A stretch of DNA of 64,000 bases from Arachis hypogaea. Taxonomy: Eukaryota; Streptophyta; Magnoliopsida; Fabales; Fabaceae. The position numbers and the translations under genes are program-made. Within the stretch, counting starts at the first letter, position 1, and each line of letters opens with the position of its first letter. The notes beneath the pieces were generated by a model. That model saw only the letters and a list, made by a program, of their open reading frames with translations, did no database searches and had not been told where the DNA came from. The stretch spans positions 96,125,827-96,189,826 of the forward strand of contig NC_092041.1 in NCBI RefSeq assembly GCF_003086295.3. Direction: 5' to 3'. Shown piece after piece: positions 36,239 to 45,628 of this stretch.

Positions 36239-37821
36239 GTATCTAGTTCACCAATGAGCAAGGGAGGTTTACTTTCCCAAGTCTCATTACCAAACAGCTT
36301 GGCATTCAGCTTCATGATGGCTCCTAGATATTGAGCAACTTGCTCTCCAGTTACATCTTCATCCTCTTCTGAGGAAGAATAGTTTTCGAAGCTCATGAAT
36401 GGCAGAAGGAGATTTAGTGGAATCTCTATTGTCTCTGTATGAGTCTCAGATTCCTTTAGGTCCTCAATAGGGAACTCCTTCTTGTTTGAGAGACGTCCCA
36501 GGAGGTCTTCCTCACTAGGATTTTCGTTCTTCTCCTCCCTTGTACATTCGGCCATATTGATTAAATCAATGGCCTTGCACTCTCTTTTTGGATTCTTTTC
36601 TGTATTGCTTGGGAGAATACTAGGAGGAGTTTCAATGACTTTCTTACTCAGCTGGCCTACTTGTGCCTCCAAATTTCTGATGGAGGACCTTGTTTCACTC
36701 ATGAAACTTAAAGTGGCCTTAGACAGTTCAGAGACTAAATTTGCTAAATTAGAGGGGCTCTGCTCAGAATTCTCTGTCTGTTGCTGAGAAGATGATGGAA
36801 AAGGCTTGTTATTGCTTAGCCTGTTTCTTCCACCATTATTAAAGCCTTGTTGAGGCTTTTGTCGATCCTTCCATGAGAAATTTGGATGATTTCTCCATGA
36901 TGAATTATAGGTGTTTCCATAAGGTTCACCCATGTAATTTACCTCTACTATTGCAGGGTTCTCAGGATCATAAGCTTCTTCAGAAGCTACCTCTTTAGTA
37001 CTGTTGGATGCATTTTCCCATCCATTCAGACTTTGAGAAATCATGTTGACTTGCTGAGTCAACACTTTGTTTTGAGCCAATATGGCATTCAGAGCATCAA
37101 TTTCAAGAACTCCCTTCCTCTGAGGCGTCCCATTATTCACGGAATTCCTCTCAGAAGTGTACATGAATTGGTTATTTGCAACCATGTCAATAAGTTCTTG
37201 AGCTTCTGCAGGTGTTTTCTTTAAGTGAATGGATCCACCTGCAGAATGGTCCAATGACATTTTGAAAAACTCAGATAAACCATAATAGAATATATCTAAT
37301 ATGGTCCATTCTGAAAACATGTTAGAAGGACACTTTTTGGTCATCTGCTTGTATCTTTCCCAAGCTTCATAGAGGGATTCACCATCTTTTTGTTTGAAGG
37401 TCTGAACATCCACTCTAAGCTTGCTCAACTTTTGATGAGAAAAGAATTTATCCAAGAAGGTCGTGACCAGCTTATCCCAAGAGTCCAGGCTATCTTTAGG
37501 TTGTGAATCCAACCATGTTCTAGCTCTGTCTCTTACAGCAAAAGGGAAAAGCATAAGCCTGTAGACTTCAGGATCTACTCCATTTGTCTTTACAGTCTCA
37601 CAAATCTGCAAGAACTTAGTTAAAAACTGGTAAGAATCTTCAGATGGAAGTCCATGAAACTTGCAGTTATGTTGCATTAGAGCAACTAATTGAGGTTTCA
37701 TCTCAAAATTGTTTGCTCCAATGGCCGGAATGGAGATGCATCTTCCATCAAATTTGGACGTTGGTTTATTGAAATCACCTAGCATTCTCCTTGCATTATT
37801 GTTGTTGGGTTCGGCTGCCAT
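36172..37821 (-). CDS. Gag of element H (Athila-like)
   Basis: A 549-residue open frame with its own ATG (MAAEPNNNNARRMLGDF). Residues about 45-230 form the Retrotrans_gag region: PEVYRLMLFPFAVRDRARTW, ESLYEAWERYKQMTKKCP, FYYGLSEFFKMSLDHSAGG. The later part is Gln/Ser/Glu-rich and contains a Leu-rich coiled-coil-like stretch (around residues 365-395). Gag would build the particle that packages element RNA. Element I carries a related gag. It is the best-preserved coding frame among the older elements; its 3' end is probably shifted by an indel near 36238. I see no CCHC knuckle. Confidence 0.8.
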   Translation of the reverse strand: MAAEPNNNNARRMLGDFNKPTSKFDGRCISIPAIGANNFEMKPQLVALMQHNCKFHGLPSEDSYQFLTKFLQICETVKTNGVDPEVYRLMLFPFAVRDRARTWLDSQPKDSLDSWDKLVTTFLDKFFSHQKLSKLRVDVQTFKQKDGESLYEAWERYKQMTKKCPSNMFSEWTILDIFYYGLSEFFKMSLDHSAGGSIHLKKTPAEAQELIDMVANNQFMYTSERNSVNNGTPQRKGVLEIDALNAILAQNKVLTQQVNMISQSLNGWENASNSTKEVASEEAYDPENPAIVEVNYMGEPYGNTYNSSWRNHPNFSWKDRQKPQQGFNNGGRNRLSNNKPFPSSSQQQTENSEQSPSNLANLVSELSKATLSFMSETRSSIRNLEAQVGQLSKKVIETPPSILPSNTEKNPKRECKAIDLINMAECTREEKNENPSEEDLLGRLSNKKEFPIEDLKESETHTETIEIPLNLLLPFMSFENYSSSEEDEDVTGEQVAQYLGAIMKLNAKLFGNETWESKPPLLIGELDTWFRKLYFKRDKILANSQYHVP

Positions 37822-37834
37822 CTCCTTCTCTTGT

Positions 37835-38604
37835 TCAAAAAATTTCAGAAAGGTTGCCTCTGGATTGTTGTAATTTAGGTTCTCTTAGTTTCCTCTTCAG
37901 AGTCCTTTCAGGTTCAGGATCAGCTTCTACAAGAGTGTCTTTTTCCTTGTTCCTGCTCATATAGGGAAGAAGAGAACAAGAAAAGAAAGAGGAACCCTCT
38001 ATGTCACAGTAAAGAGGTTCCTTATTGTTAGTAGAAGAAGAAAGGAATAAAAGTGGAGAATCCAATCACAAGGGTGAGGATAGAAGCAGTGATTGGAGAT
38101 GAAGAGAGGTGAAGAGAAGTGTTAGTAAATAAATAAATAAATAGAAGAAGAGAAGAGAGGGAGAATTCGAAAATAATTTTGAAAAAGTAGTTAATGATTT
38201 TTGAAAATTAAAGATAAGATATAATTAAAATTAAAAATTAAAATAATTAATTAATTAAAAAGAATTTTTGAAAAAGGATGAGATATTTTCGAAAATTAGA
38301 GAGAGAGAAGTAGTCAGGTGGTTTTGAAAAAGATAAAAAACAAACAAAAAATCAAATAGTTAGTTGAAAGAGATATTAAAGTCAAATTTGAAAAGATAAG
38401 AAGATAAGAAGTTAGATAAGATATTTTGAAATCAAATTTTTGAAAAAGATAAAATTTTGAAAAAGATATGATAACAAGATAAGATAAGAAGATATGATAG
38501 AAAGATAGGATTGAAAAAGATTTAATTTTTTTAAAATTAAAATTAATTACTTGACTAACAAGAAACTAAAAGATATAATTTTTTTTAAATTAAAATTAAT
38601 TACT
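37835..38604 (-). other. Gag leader and truncated 5' untranslated region of element H
   Basis: Minus strand 38065-37835 is an open leader (MSRNKEKDTLVEADPEPERT) whose counterpart is at 48740-48850 in element D. Upstream of it, 38070-38604 is A-rich and matches D from about 48150 on; the first ~900 bp of untranslated region, the primer site and the 5' LTR are gone. Confidence 0.65.
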
Positions 38605-39765
38605 TGACTGACGCGTACGCGTGAATTGAAGATTTGCTCAGCGACGCGTGCGCGTGACCGACGCGTCCGCGTGACTCGCAGAAAAGACCATCAGTCACGC
38701 GTACGTGTGACATGCGCCACGTGCAGAAAAATGCTGTAGGCGATTTATGGGCTGTTTTGACCCGGTTTCTAGCCCAGAAAACACAGATTAGAAGCTACAG
38801 AATGGACAAATCAAGTGGTCCCCACCCATCAGCTAAAGACTTGTTAATTAATTCAAAGTTAAATTCAAATCTTATTTTTAGGAAAAGATATTATTTTTAA
38901 TTATAGATAATTAGATTTTAAATTTATTAGGATTAGTTATAAATAGGAATTTAGATGCCATCAGATAGGAACACTGTACATTTTTACCACAATCCTAGTT
39001 TTCTTCTCTGAACCATGAGCAACTAATCCTTCATTGTTAAGGTTAAGAGCTCTGTGTATTTGTATGGATTGATTCGTTTGTTCTTTCTAATTTAATCCAT
39101 GTTTTGATTTATATTTCAATAATTGTTTTCGTTCTTTATTTTATGAATTTGGGTGGAACGGAAGTATGACCCATATTCTATTTGAGTTCTTGTAAAACTT
39201 GGAAAAGCTCTTTACTTGAACAACAGCTTGAAAACATATTATCCTAAATTTCTAATTGTTTGTATTTAACGGGATACGTGACATATAATCCCCTTATTTT
39301 TGGATAATTAGGATTCTTGTGGCATATGAACTGGAATTTGATCATCACCTTCTAATTTGATTTAATTGACCAAGGAATTGGCAGTTAATGAATTTTAGAG
39401 GAGACTAGGAAGGTCTAAGGAATTAGGGTCTAGTCACATATATTTTGCCATGAATTAAATCTTTCATGATTAAAATAGTTAGTAAGAAAAATCAATCTGA
39501 AAAATAGATAACTCTAAAACCTTAACTGTTTTCTCCATATTTTATTCCCAACTCATTACTGCTTGCTTTCTGAAATTTTTAATTTACTATTTAATGCTCT
39601 TTGAACATTCAAATACTATTTTTTGTCTGCCTGACTAAGCCTATCACTCAATAACTGTTGCTTAATCCATCAATCCTCATGGTATCGACCCTTACTCACG
39701 TAAGATATTACTTGGTACGACCCGGTGCACTTGTCGGTTATTCTGTGGTTAGAAACACCGCACCA
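38605..39765 (+). repeat. LTR F, right part
   Basis: It begins inside the CpG-rich array (GACTGACGCGTACGCG) and repeats 54 bp already present at 31698-31751. A TATAAATA box is at 38938-38945. It ends AACACCGCACCA at 39765. The stretch CTCACGTAAGATATTACTTGG (39696 on) is shared with the ends of the TGATGAGCGG-family LTRs. Confidence 0.75.
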
Positions 39766-39770
39766 ATGAG

Positions 39771-40257
39771 CATATAGGTAATTTGTTCTACTATGTTTGT
39801 TTTCCTCTTTTATTTTGACATGTCCCTCCTGATTTGGTTGTTATTGATTTGCAGCCGAAAAAGCTCCTACTATTACCACTGCGGGTTTGAAGTCTTTCTT
39901 CAACCAACGTAAGAAAAGTGAGAAGGAAGTTTCTTCCAATGTGGGGAACGGTCCTGCTGCTGCAGTGATTCAATATGGCCCTGTGCAGAAGTCTAAACGG
40001 AAGAGAGGACAGGCAAAAGGTAGCCTTGCCGAGGTATTGGACGGTAAAGGAGAGTCTTCAATGGTACTGCAAATGGTTGAGTCTGCGTATCAATCGCAAA
40101 AAAAGGCTTCATGGATATGATAAAAAACGAGCATGCTAGATCCTTGTGGGCAAAGTTTTATCCTTTTAGCACTATGGCTGACGAGCTTTGTTGTTTTCTA
40201 GATGACATGAAGATGATTGATGAAGTGGGTCGAGCTGGTGTTAGCCGATTTCTTCAG
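39771..40257 (+). pseudogene. Antisense ORF of element C, end of exon 1, intron 1 and exon 2
   Basis: CATATAG (39771-39777) closes exon 1. Intron 1 is 39778-39854 (GTAATT...TTGCAG). Exon 2 (39855-40257) joins in phase, reading EKAPTITTAGLKSFFNQRKK, a basic patch (KSKRKRGQAKG) and MADELCCFLDDMKMIDEVGR. A run of seven A at about 40099-40105 is off by one, giving a frameshift; downstream the frame is open to CAG|GTATAA at 40257. The basic patches could be nuclear signals; this is inference. Confidence 0.7.
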
Positions 40258-40321
40258 GTATAACTAACTGCTGTATTGTTGTGTATGGTGTTTTTTAGTA
40301 TTAACTGTTTTCTCTTTGTAG
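40258..40321 (+). other. Putative intron 2 of the antisense ORF
   Basis: It begins GTATAACTAACTG and ends TTTTCTCTTTGTAG, with a CTAAC branch-like word early and a T-rich tract before AG. It is 64 bp, short for a plant intron, contains a stop, and joins the frames on both sides in phase. Confidence 0.65.
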
Positions 40322-40723
40322 GTGATTTGTGCTCGTATTGTGGCTATTGGTAGGGTACAGGAGCTCGCTTTGGGCCGAGAGGAGAAAGAAGTTTCCCATT
40401 TTGAGGAGTTGTCTGGAATCATCCAAGAAAAGGAGGGAAAAATTGTTGAGCTATCTTCTTCCATAGAGAAGAAAGGTCTGGAATTGGCCGAGGAGCGGCG
40501 GCTGCATCAGGCATCTTCTGAACGATTGAAGATGTTGGGGTCCGAGAATGATCAACTGTCTGCTCGGATTAAAGAGTTGGAGAGTGGAATCTACGAGGCT
40601 TTTGCTCAAGGTTCTGAGCGTGCTGTTTCTCAGGTTAAGGTGCTTTACCCTGAAGCCGATGCTTCGAGGCTTGATGTTATGAAGCTGGTCGTGAATGGTT
40701 AGCTTGTGGATGACGAGGCTGCT
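40322..40723 (+). pseudogene. Antisense ORF of element C, exon 3 (coiled coil)
   Basis: VICARIVAIGRVQELALG leads into about 75 residues of heptad-like sequence (FEELSGIIQEKEGKIVELSS, SERLKMLGSENDQLSARIKE). Stop TAG at 40700 interrupts an otherwise continuing frame (LVDDEAA). Solo LTR G splits the tail, which resumes at 42374 and ends in an acidic Ser-rich end (SDSEESSISDKAE) at 42421. An N-terminal domain plus C-terminal coiled coil is the usual layout of this protein family. Confidence 0.75.
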
Positions 40724-42368
40724 TGGTGGACGAAATTGTGATCATCAACAATGGCTCTAAAGACTTGGTGCTCTCAAACATAAATCACACTTTGTCACAA
40801 CTCCGCACAACTAACCAGCAAGTGTACTGGGTCGTCCAAGTAATACCTTACGTGAGTTAGGGTCGATCCCACAGAGATTGTTGGTATGAAGCAAGCTATG
40901 GTCATCTTGTAAATCCCAGTCAGGCGGATTCAACTATATTAAGAGATTATTGGATTTTCGAATAATAATAATAAATAGACAGAAAATAAAGATAGAGTTA
41001 CTTATGTAATTCAATGGTGGGAATTTCAGATAAGTGTATGGAGGTGTTGTGTTCCTTCCGAATATCTGCTTTCCTACTGCTTTTATCCAATCTTTGCCAC
41101 TCCTTTCTTTGCCAAGCTGTATGTAGGGCATCACCGTTGTCAATGGCTACATCCCATCCTCTCAGTAAAAATGGTCCAAATGCTCTGTCACAGCACGGCT
41201 AATCATCTGTCGGTTCTCGATCATGTTGGAATAGAATCCTTTGATTCTTTTGCGTTTGTAATCACACCCAGCAATCGCGAGTTTGAAGCTCGTCACAGTC
41301 ATTCAATCCCAGAATCCTACTCGGAATACCACAGACAAGGTTAGACTTTCCGGATTCCCATGAATGCTGCCATCAATTCTACCTTATACCACGAAGATTC
41401 TAATTAAGGAATACAAGAGATATGCGCCCGGTCTAAGGTAGAACGGAAGTGATTGTCAGTCACATGTTCATAGGTGAGAATAATGATGAGTGTCACGGAT
41501 TATCACATTTATCATGTTGAAGTGCAACGAATATCTTAGAATAAGAACAAGCGGAATTGAATAGAAAATAGTAGTAATTGCATTGAAACTCGAGGTACAG
41601 CAGAGCTCCACACCCTTAATCTATGGTGTGTAGAAACTCCACCGTTGAAAATACATAAGTGATGAAGGTCCAGGCATGGCCGAATGGCCAGCCTCCATGA
41701 AAGACCGAATGGTCAAAAGAACAAGATAGTCCAAGACATCTAATAAACTAGTAAAAAGTTCTATTTATACTAAACTAGCTGCTAGGGTTTACAGAAGTAA
41801 GTAATTGATACATAAATTCACTTCCGGGGCCCACTTGGTGTGTGTTTGGGCTGAGCTTGATCTATCCACGAACTGAGGCTTCTCTTGGAGTTGAACGCCA
41901 AGTTGTAACATGTTTTGGGCGTTCAACTCTGGTTCGTGACGTGTTTCTGGCGTTTGACTCCAGAATGCAGCATAGAACTGGCGTTGAGCGCCAGTTTACG
42001 TTGTATAATTACAAATAAAGTATGAACTATTATATATTGTTGGAAATCTCTGGATGTCTACTTTCTAACGCCGTTGAGAGCGCGCCATTTCGAGTTCTGT
42101 AGCTCGAGAAAATCCATTTTGAGTGCAAGGAAGTCAGATTCCAACAGCATCAGCAGTCCTTTGTCAGCCTCCTATCAGAGTTTTGCTCAAGTCCCTCAAT
42201 TTCAGCCAGAAAATACCTGAAATCATAGAAAAACACACAAACTCATAGTAAAGTCCAGAAATGTGAATTTAGCATAAAAACTAACGAAAACATCCCTAAA
42301 AGTAACTAGATCATACTAAAAACTACCTAAAAACAATGCCAAAAAATGTATAAATTATCCGCTCATCA
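40724..42368 (-). repeat. Solo LTR G (TGATGAGCGG family) in the antisense ORF
   Basis: On the plus strand it starts TGGTGGACGAAATTG and ends CCGCTCATCA; 1645 bp. CTGCT flanks it (40719-40723 and 42369-42373). Palindromes of the GGCGTT type lie at 41888-42000. Like H it carries a decayed primer-site relic close to its 3' end (plus 40748-40772). Removing it restores the acidic tail of the antisense ORF. Confidence 0.9.
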
Positions 42369-42421
42369 CTGCTGCTTAAAGTGATAGTGAGGAGTCTAGT
42401 ATCAGTGATAAGGCAGAATAG

Positions 42422-42959
42422 GCCTATATTTATGATTTATTTTGTAAGCTCTATGTATGGCATTTTGGCCTTAAAACTTGTATTTAACTTGTTTGCTTTT
42501 GGATAATTCCGAGTATTATTCTCGGTTGTGCTTTTTTAGGTTCCGAGTATAGAGGCTCGGTTTTTATGGTGACTGTTTTAGTCTTTTATAAGATACGATA
42601 TTATGGCAAAGTTTTGATAGTAGTAATGTTTTGCAATAGCAATAGCTTGATGTGCTTTTGTTGTTCGGATTTTGCCGAGTACTACGCTCGGTGTATATTT
42701 TATAGTTTTCGAGTATGGAGCTCGGATTATTTTGACTGACATATATGCTTGCCGTTATGATAACATAAATGTTTTGCTTGCAATATAAGTGACATTTGTA
42801 TAATGATTTGTAGCGTCCGGCCTCGTTAAAACCCGCTTCGAGTAAAACCCATGTGTTGTGGGAAAAAACCTTCGAAGGGAAAAAAGAGTACCATCATTCG
42901 CAGATTTACAATTTGTGTCATGATTGATAATCCTTTAGTGAGGAGATATTCCATGTTCC
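42422..42959 (-). other. Element C between integrase and antisense ORF
   Basis: A region 3' of both genes, which converge here. It has GAGTA..GCTCGG words repeated (CCGAGTATTATTCTCGG, CCGAGTATAGAGGCTCGG, CCGAGTACTACGCTCGG), each a short inverted repeat on the pattern CCGAGTA-n-CTCGG. No protein is supported beyond the integrase tail. Confidence 0.5.
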
Positions 42960-43975
42960 TGGAAATTGATCTCCTTTAAGAGTTTCTAGTTTGTAAGCCC
43001 CCTTTTCGAGATTCTGGAGGACTCGGAAAGGTCCCTCCCAATTTGCTATTAATTTTCTGTGTGCTGAAGGCTTCCAGCTTCTTCTGTTCGCCTGAGTACG
43101 TGGTCTCCTTTATTGAAGGACCTGTGAATTACTCTTTTGTTGAGTCTTCACTCTATGAATTGTTTCCTGGCTCATTGCTTTATTGCTAAAATGTCTCTTT
43201 CTTCTTCTAGGAGATCCATCTAGGCTTTACGAGCTTGCGAGTTGCTTGATTGATCATAAAGCTCGGCTCTTATTGTTGGGATGCTGACTTCGATTGGTAT
43301 TAGTGCTTCTGCGCCATATACTAGCTTGAAAGGAGTTTCTCATGTAGCAGATTGGATGCTGGTATTGTAGCTCCATAAGATTTCTGGGATGAGGTCAGCC
43401 CATTCTCCTTTGGCCTTGCCGAGCTTTTTCTTCAATTCTTGTAAGATAATTCTGTTAGCTGATTCGACTTGCCCATTGGTTTGTAGGTGCTCGACTGAGC
43501 TAAAATGGTGTTTAATGTTGAAATTTGTTAAAAAAGCAGCGAGTTTATGGTCTATGAATTGTCTCCCGTTATTCGAGATTATCTCTCGTGGGATACCATA
43601 TCTGCATATAATGTTTTTCCATAGGAAATATCTCACTTTATCTGACGTTATATGCACTAGTGGTTGTGCTTCTATCCACTTAGAGAAATAGTCTATTGAT
43701 ACTAAAAGAAAATTTACCTGGCCTGACGCTTTCGAAAAAGGTCTGAAGATATCCAATCTTCACCTATCGAAAGGCCAGCTTACCTCTGTAGTGTGGAGTT
43801 CTTCGGCCGGGATCTCTGAGAGGGGGGCGTGCTTTTGACAGTTGTTGCATGTCTTGACTTTTGAAATACAGTCCCTTTTTATCGTCGGCCAATAGTATCC
43901 TGTACATAATATTTTTGAGGCCAGTGCTCGGCCGCCGATGTAGTTTCCATAAACCCCTTTGTGTGTTTCTGCCAT
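42960..43975 (-). pseudogene. Integrase of element C
   Basis: Minus strand, N to C: zinc-binding part (HKGVYGNYIGGRALASKIL, CNNCQKHAPL), catalytic core (VNFLLVSIDYFSKWIEAQPL, FLWKNIICRYGIPREIISN, HLQTNGQVESANRI) and the C-terminal DNA-binding part (ANWEGPFRVLQNLEKGAYKL, 42960-43080). The second catalytic Asp of DNG is Asn (NNG) here. A frame break near 43756 separates zinc finger from core. Integrase would insert the cDNA; this copy could not. Confidence 0.85.
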
Positions 43976-44254
43976 GACATCTTCAGCCTACTCCTTGCTG
44001 ATGCATTTGAGAAGTGGTTGGGAGTGTCCTCGCCTGTACAAGGTATTTCCGAGTACTGTGTAGAAACTCGCTCTTCTTCGGTATAGCGGCAAGTTCGGTT
44101 CCTCATTCGGTACGGCACCTGTGTTGATGTAATTGAGAAAAGGTGTTCTCCAATATGGTACCTGCATGATGCTTAAGATTGTGTCCTACTCAAAGCTCGG
44201 CTTGTTAAGTGTTAGTTGGGACAGGGCCGGTGTGTTTTTCGCCTACCTTGTTGT

Positions 44255-44630
44255 GGCTAACTTGGACAACACATCGGCTCTGGTGTTTTATTCTCGGTTT
44301 ACATGAATAATATCAAATTTACTGAACTTTGAGATAAGATCCTTCGTTATAAGCCAATATTTCTCTAACAAAGGATCTTTTACCTAGTACTCGCCCTTGA
44401 TTTGATGTACTACTAGTGAGGAGTCGCAGTAAACTATTATCTGAGGTATCCTAAGTTGTTGGGCGAGCTTCAGTCCTGCTAGCAGAGCTTCATATTCTGC
44501 TTGGTTGTTGCTTGCATTGAAGCGGAACTATAGTGATTGCTCGGCTATCACTTTCTCTCCCTCTTTTAGTAATACCCCGGCTCCACTTCCTTCTCTGTTT
44601 GATGCTCCGTCTACATGTATGCTCCAATTG
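44255..44630 (-). pseudogene. Second, archaeal-type RNase H of element C
   Basis: WSIHVDGASNREGSGAGVLL begins a domain in which the four acidic residues are visible (VDGAS, QAEYEALLAG, VYCDSSLVV, RADVLSKLA). A second RNase H between the RT-linked one and integrase is a hallmark of the Tat lineage. Stops at about 44528, 44383 and 44290 interrupt it. It should help remove the RNA strand during cDNA synthesis. Confidence 0.8.
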
Positions 44631-45106
44631 TTTTCTATGTGCTGTGTTTCATTAGTCATTTCTGATACGAAGTCAGCCTGTACTTGCGACTTCAGACTTT
44701 TTCTTGATTTGTACTGGATGTTGAACTCAAAGAACTCGACAGACCATTTTGTTAATTGTTTGGCGAGCTCTGGTCTGGTCAATATCTTCCTCAATGGTTG
44801 GTCGGTTCGCACTATAATTGTGTGACTCTGAAAGTAGTGTCGTAATCTTCTTGCTGTAGTGATCAATGCCAACGCTAACTGCTCTACTTTTGGGTATCTT
44901 GTTTCTGTTGGTTGCAATATTCGGCTAATGAAGTATACCGGGTTTTGCTTTCTGCCTATTTTAATTACTGAGACCGAGCTTATAGCATGGTTAGATACTG
45001 ATAAATATAAGTGCAAAAGCTTACTCATCTCTGGCCTCTGGAGTATGGGGGGTGATGTTGTACCCATTTGAGTTCCATGAAAGAACTTTCTCATTCTTCT
45101 GTTCAA
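44631..45106 (-). pseudogene. RT-linked RNase H of element C
   Basis: Open minus-strand frame with HLYLSVSNHAISSVSVI, PVYFISRILQPTETRYPKVE and TDQPLRKILTRPELAKQLTK, typical of the RNase H after gypsy RT. It runs directly into the second RNase H. RT joins upstream after a frame break near 45106. Confidence 0.85.
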
Positions 45107-45623
45107 GTGAACTTTCTGCCTTTAGAGAATGTTTGGAAAAAGTGATAAAATCAGTTTGCCACTGCAGGTAAGAAGCGTGACAAGGAAGCTACTCTTCCTG
45201 CTAGTTGTTGGACTTCCTTTACTGTCCTTGGGCTCATCATATTTAGTATTGCGTGACACTTTTCTGGGTTGGCTTCAATCCCTCGTGAGGTTAGCATGAA
45301 GCCGAGGAATTTCCCTCCTTAGAATCCAAAGGCACATTTGTCTGGGTTGAGCCTCATATTATATGCTCGGAGTTGGTTGAAAATTTCTACCAAGTCATCA
45401 CAGTGTGACCCTTGTGTAGGCATTTTTGCTACCATATCATCTACATAGACTTCCATATTTCGACCTATCTGCTATTTGAATACTTTGTCCATTAATCTTT
45501 GATACGTCGCACATACATTCTTTAGGCCAAAAGGCATTACCTTGTAACAAAAATTTTCATGTTCTGTTATAAAAGCTGTTTTGCTTTGGTCCTCTGGGTG
45601 CATCAAAATCTGGTTATAACCAG
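45107..45623 (-). pseudogene. Reverse transcriptase of element C, C-terminal part
   Basis: After the element D insertion RT resumes with YSGYNQILMHPEDQSKTAFI, then the catalytic box EVYVDDMVAK near 45440, RLNPDKCAFG and FLGFMLTSRGIEANP. The box is intact, but stops (for example near 45320 and 45475) and the insertion inactivate it. Confidence 0.85.
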
Positions 45624-45628
45624 AGTAT

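Larger units (their letters stand above)
31752..38604 (-). mobile_element. Element H, Athila-like gag-protease element, 5' end lost
   Basis: Minus-strand order: 5' untranslated remnant (38604-38070), gag (37821-36172), protease (to 35642), palindrome array, long 3' untranslated region, polypurine tract (33415-33381) and 3' LTR (33380-31752). RT, RNase H and integrase are absent and the protease leads straight into 3' untranslated DNA, so this is a gag-only class (TR-GAG-like). The 5' LTR and primer site are missing. Confidence 0.8.
31438..39765. mobile_element. Composite insertion F+H in the antisense ORF of element C
   Basis: The outer borders are TGATGCATGAGC and AACACCGCACCA with ATGAG on both sides (31433-31437 and 39766-39770). 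The outer parts (31438-31751 and about 38605-39765) are LTR sequence of family F on the plus strand; the middle is the minus-strand element H. Removing all of it restores the antisense reading frame exactly. Confidence 0.85.
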
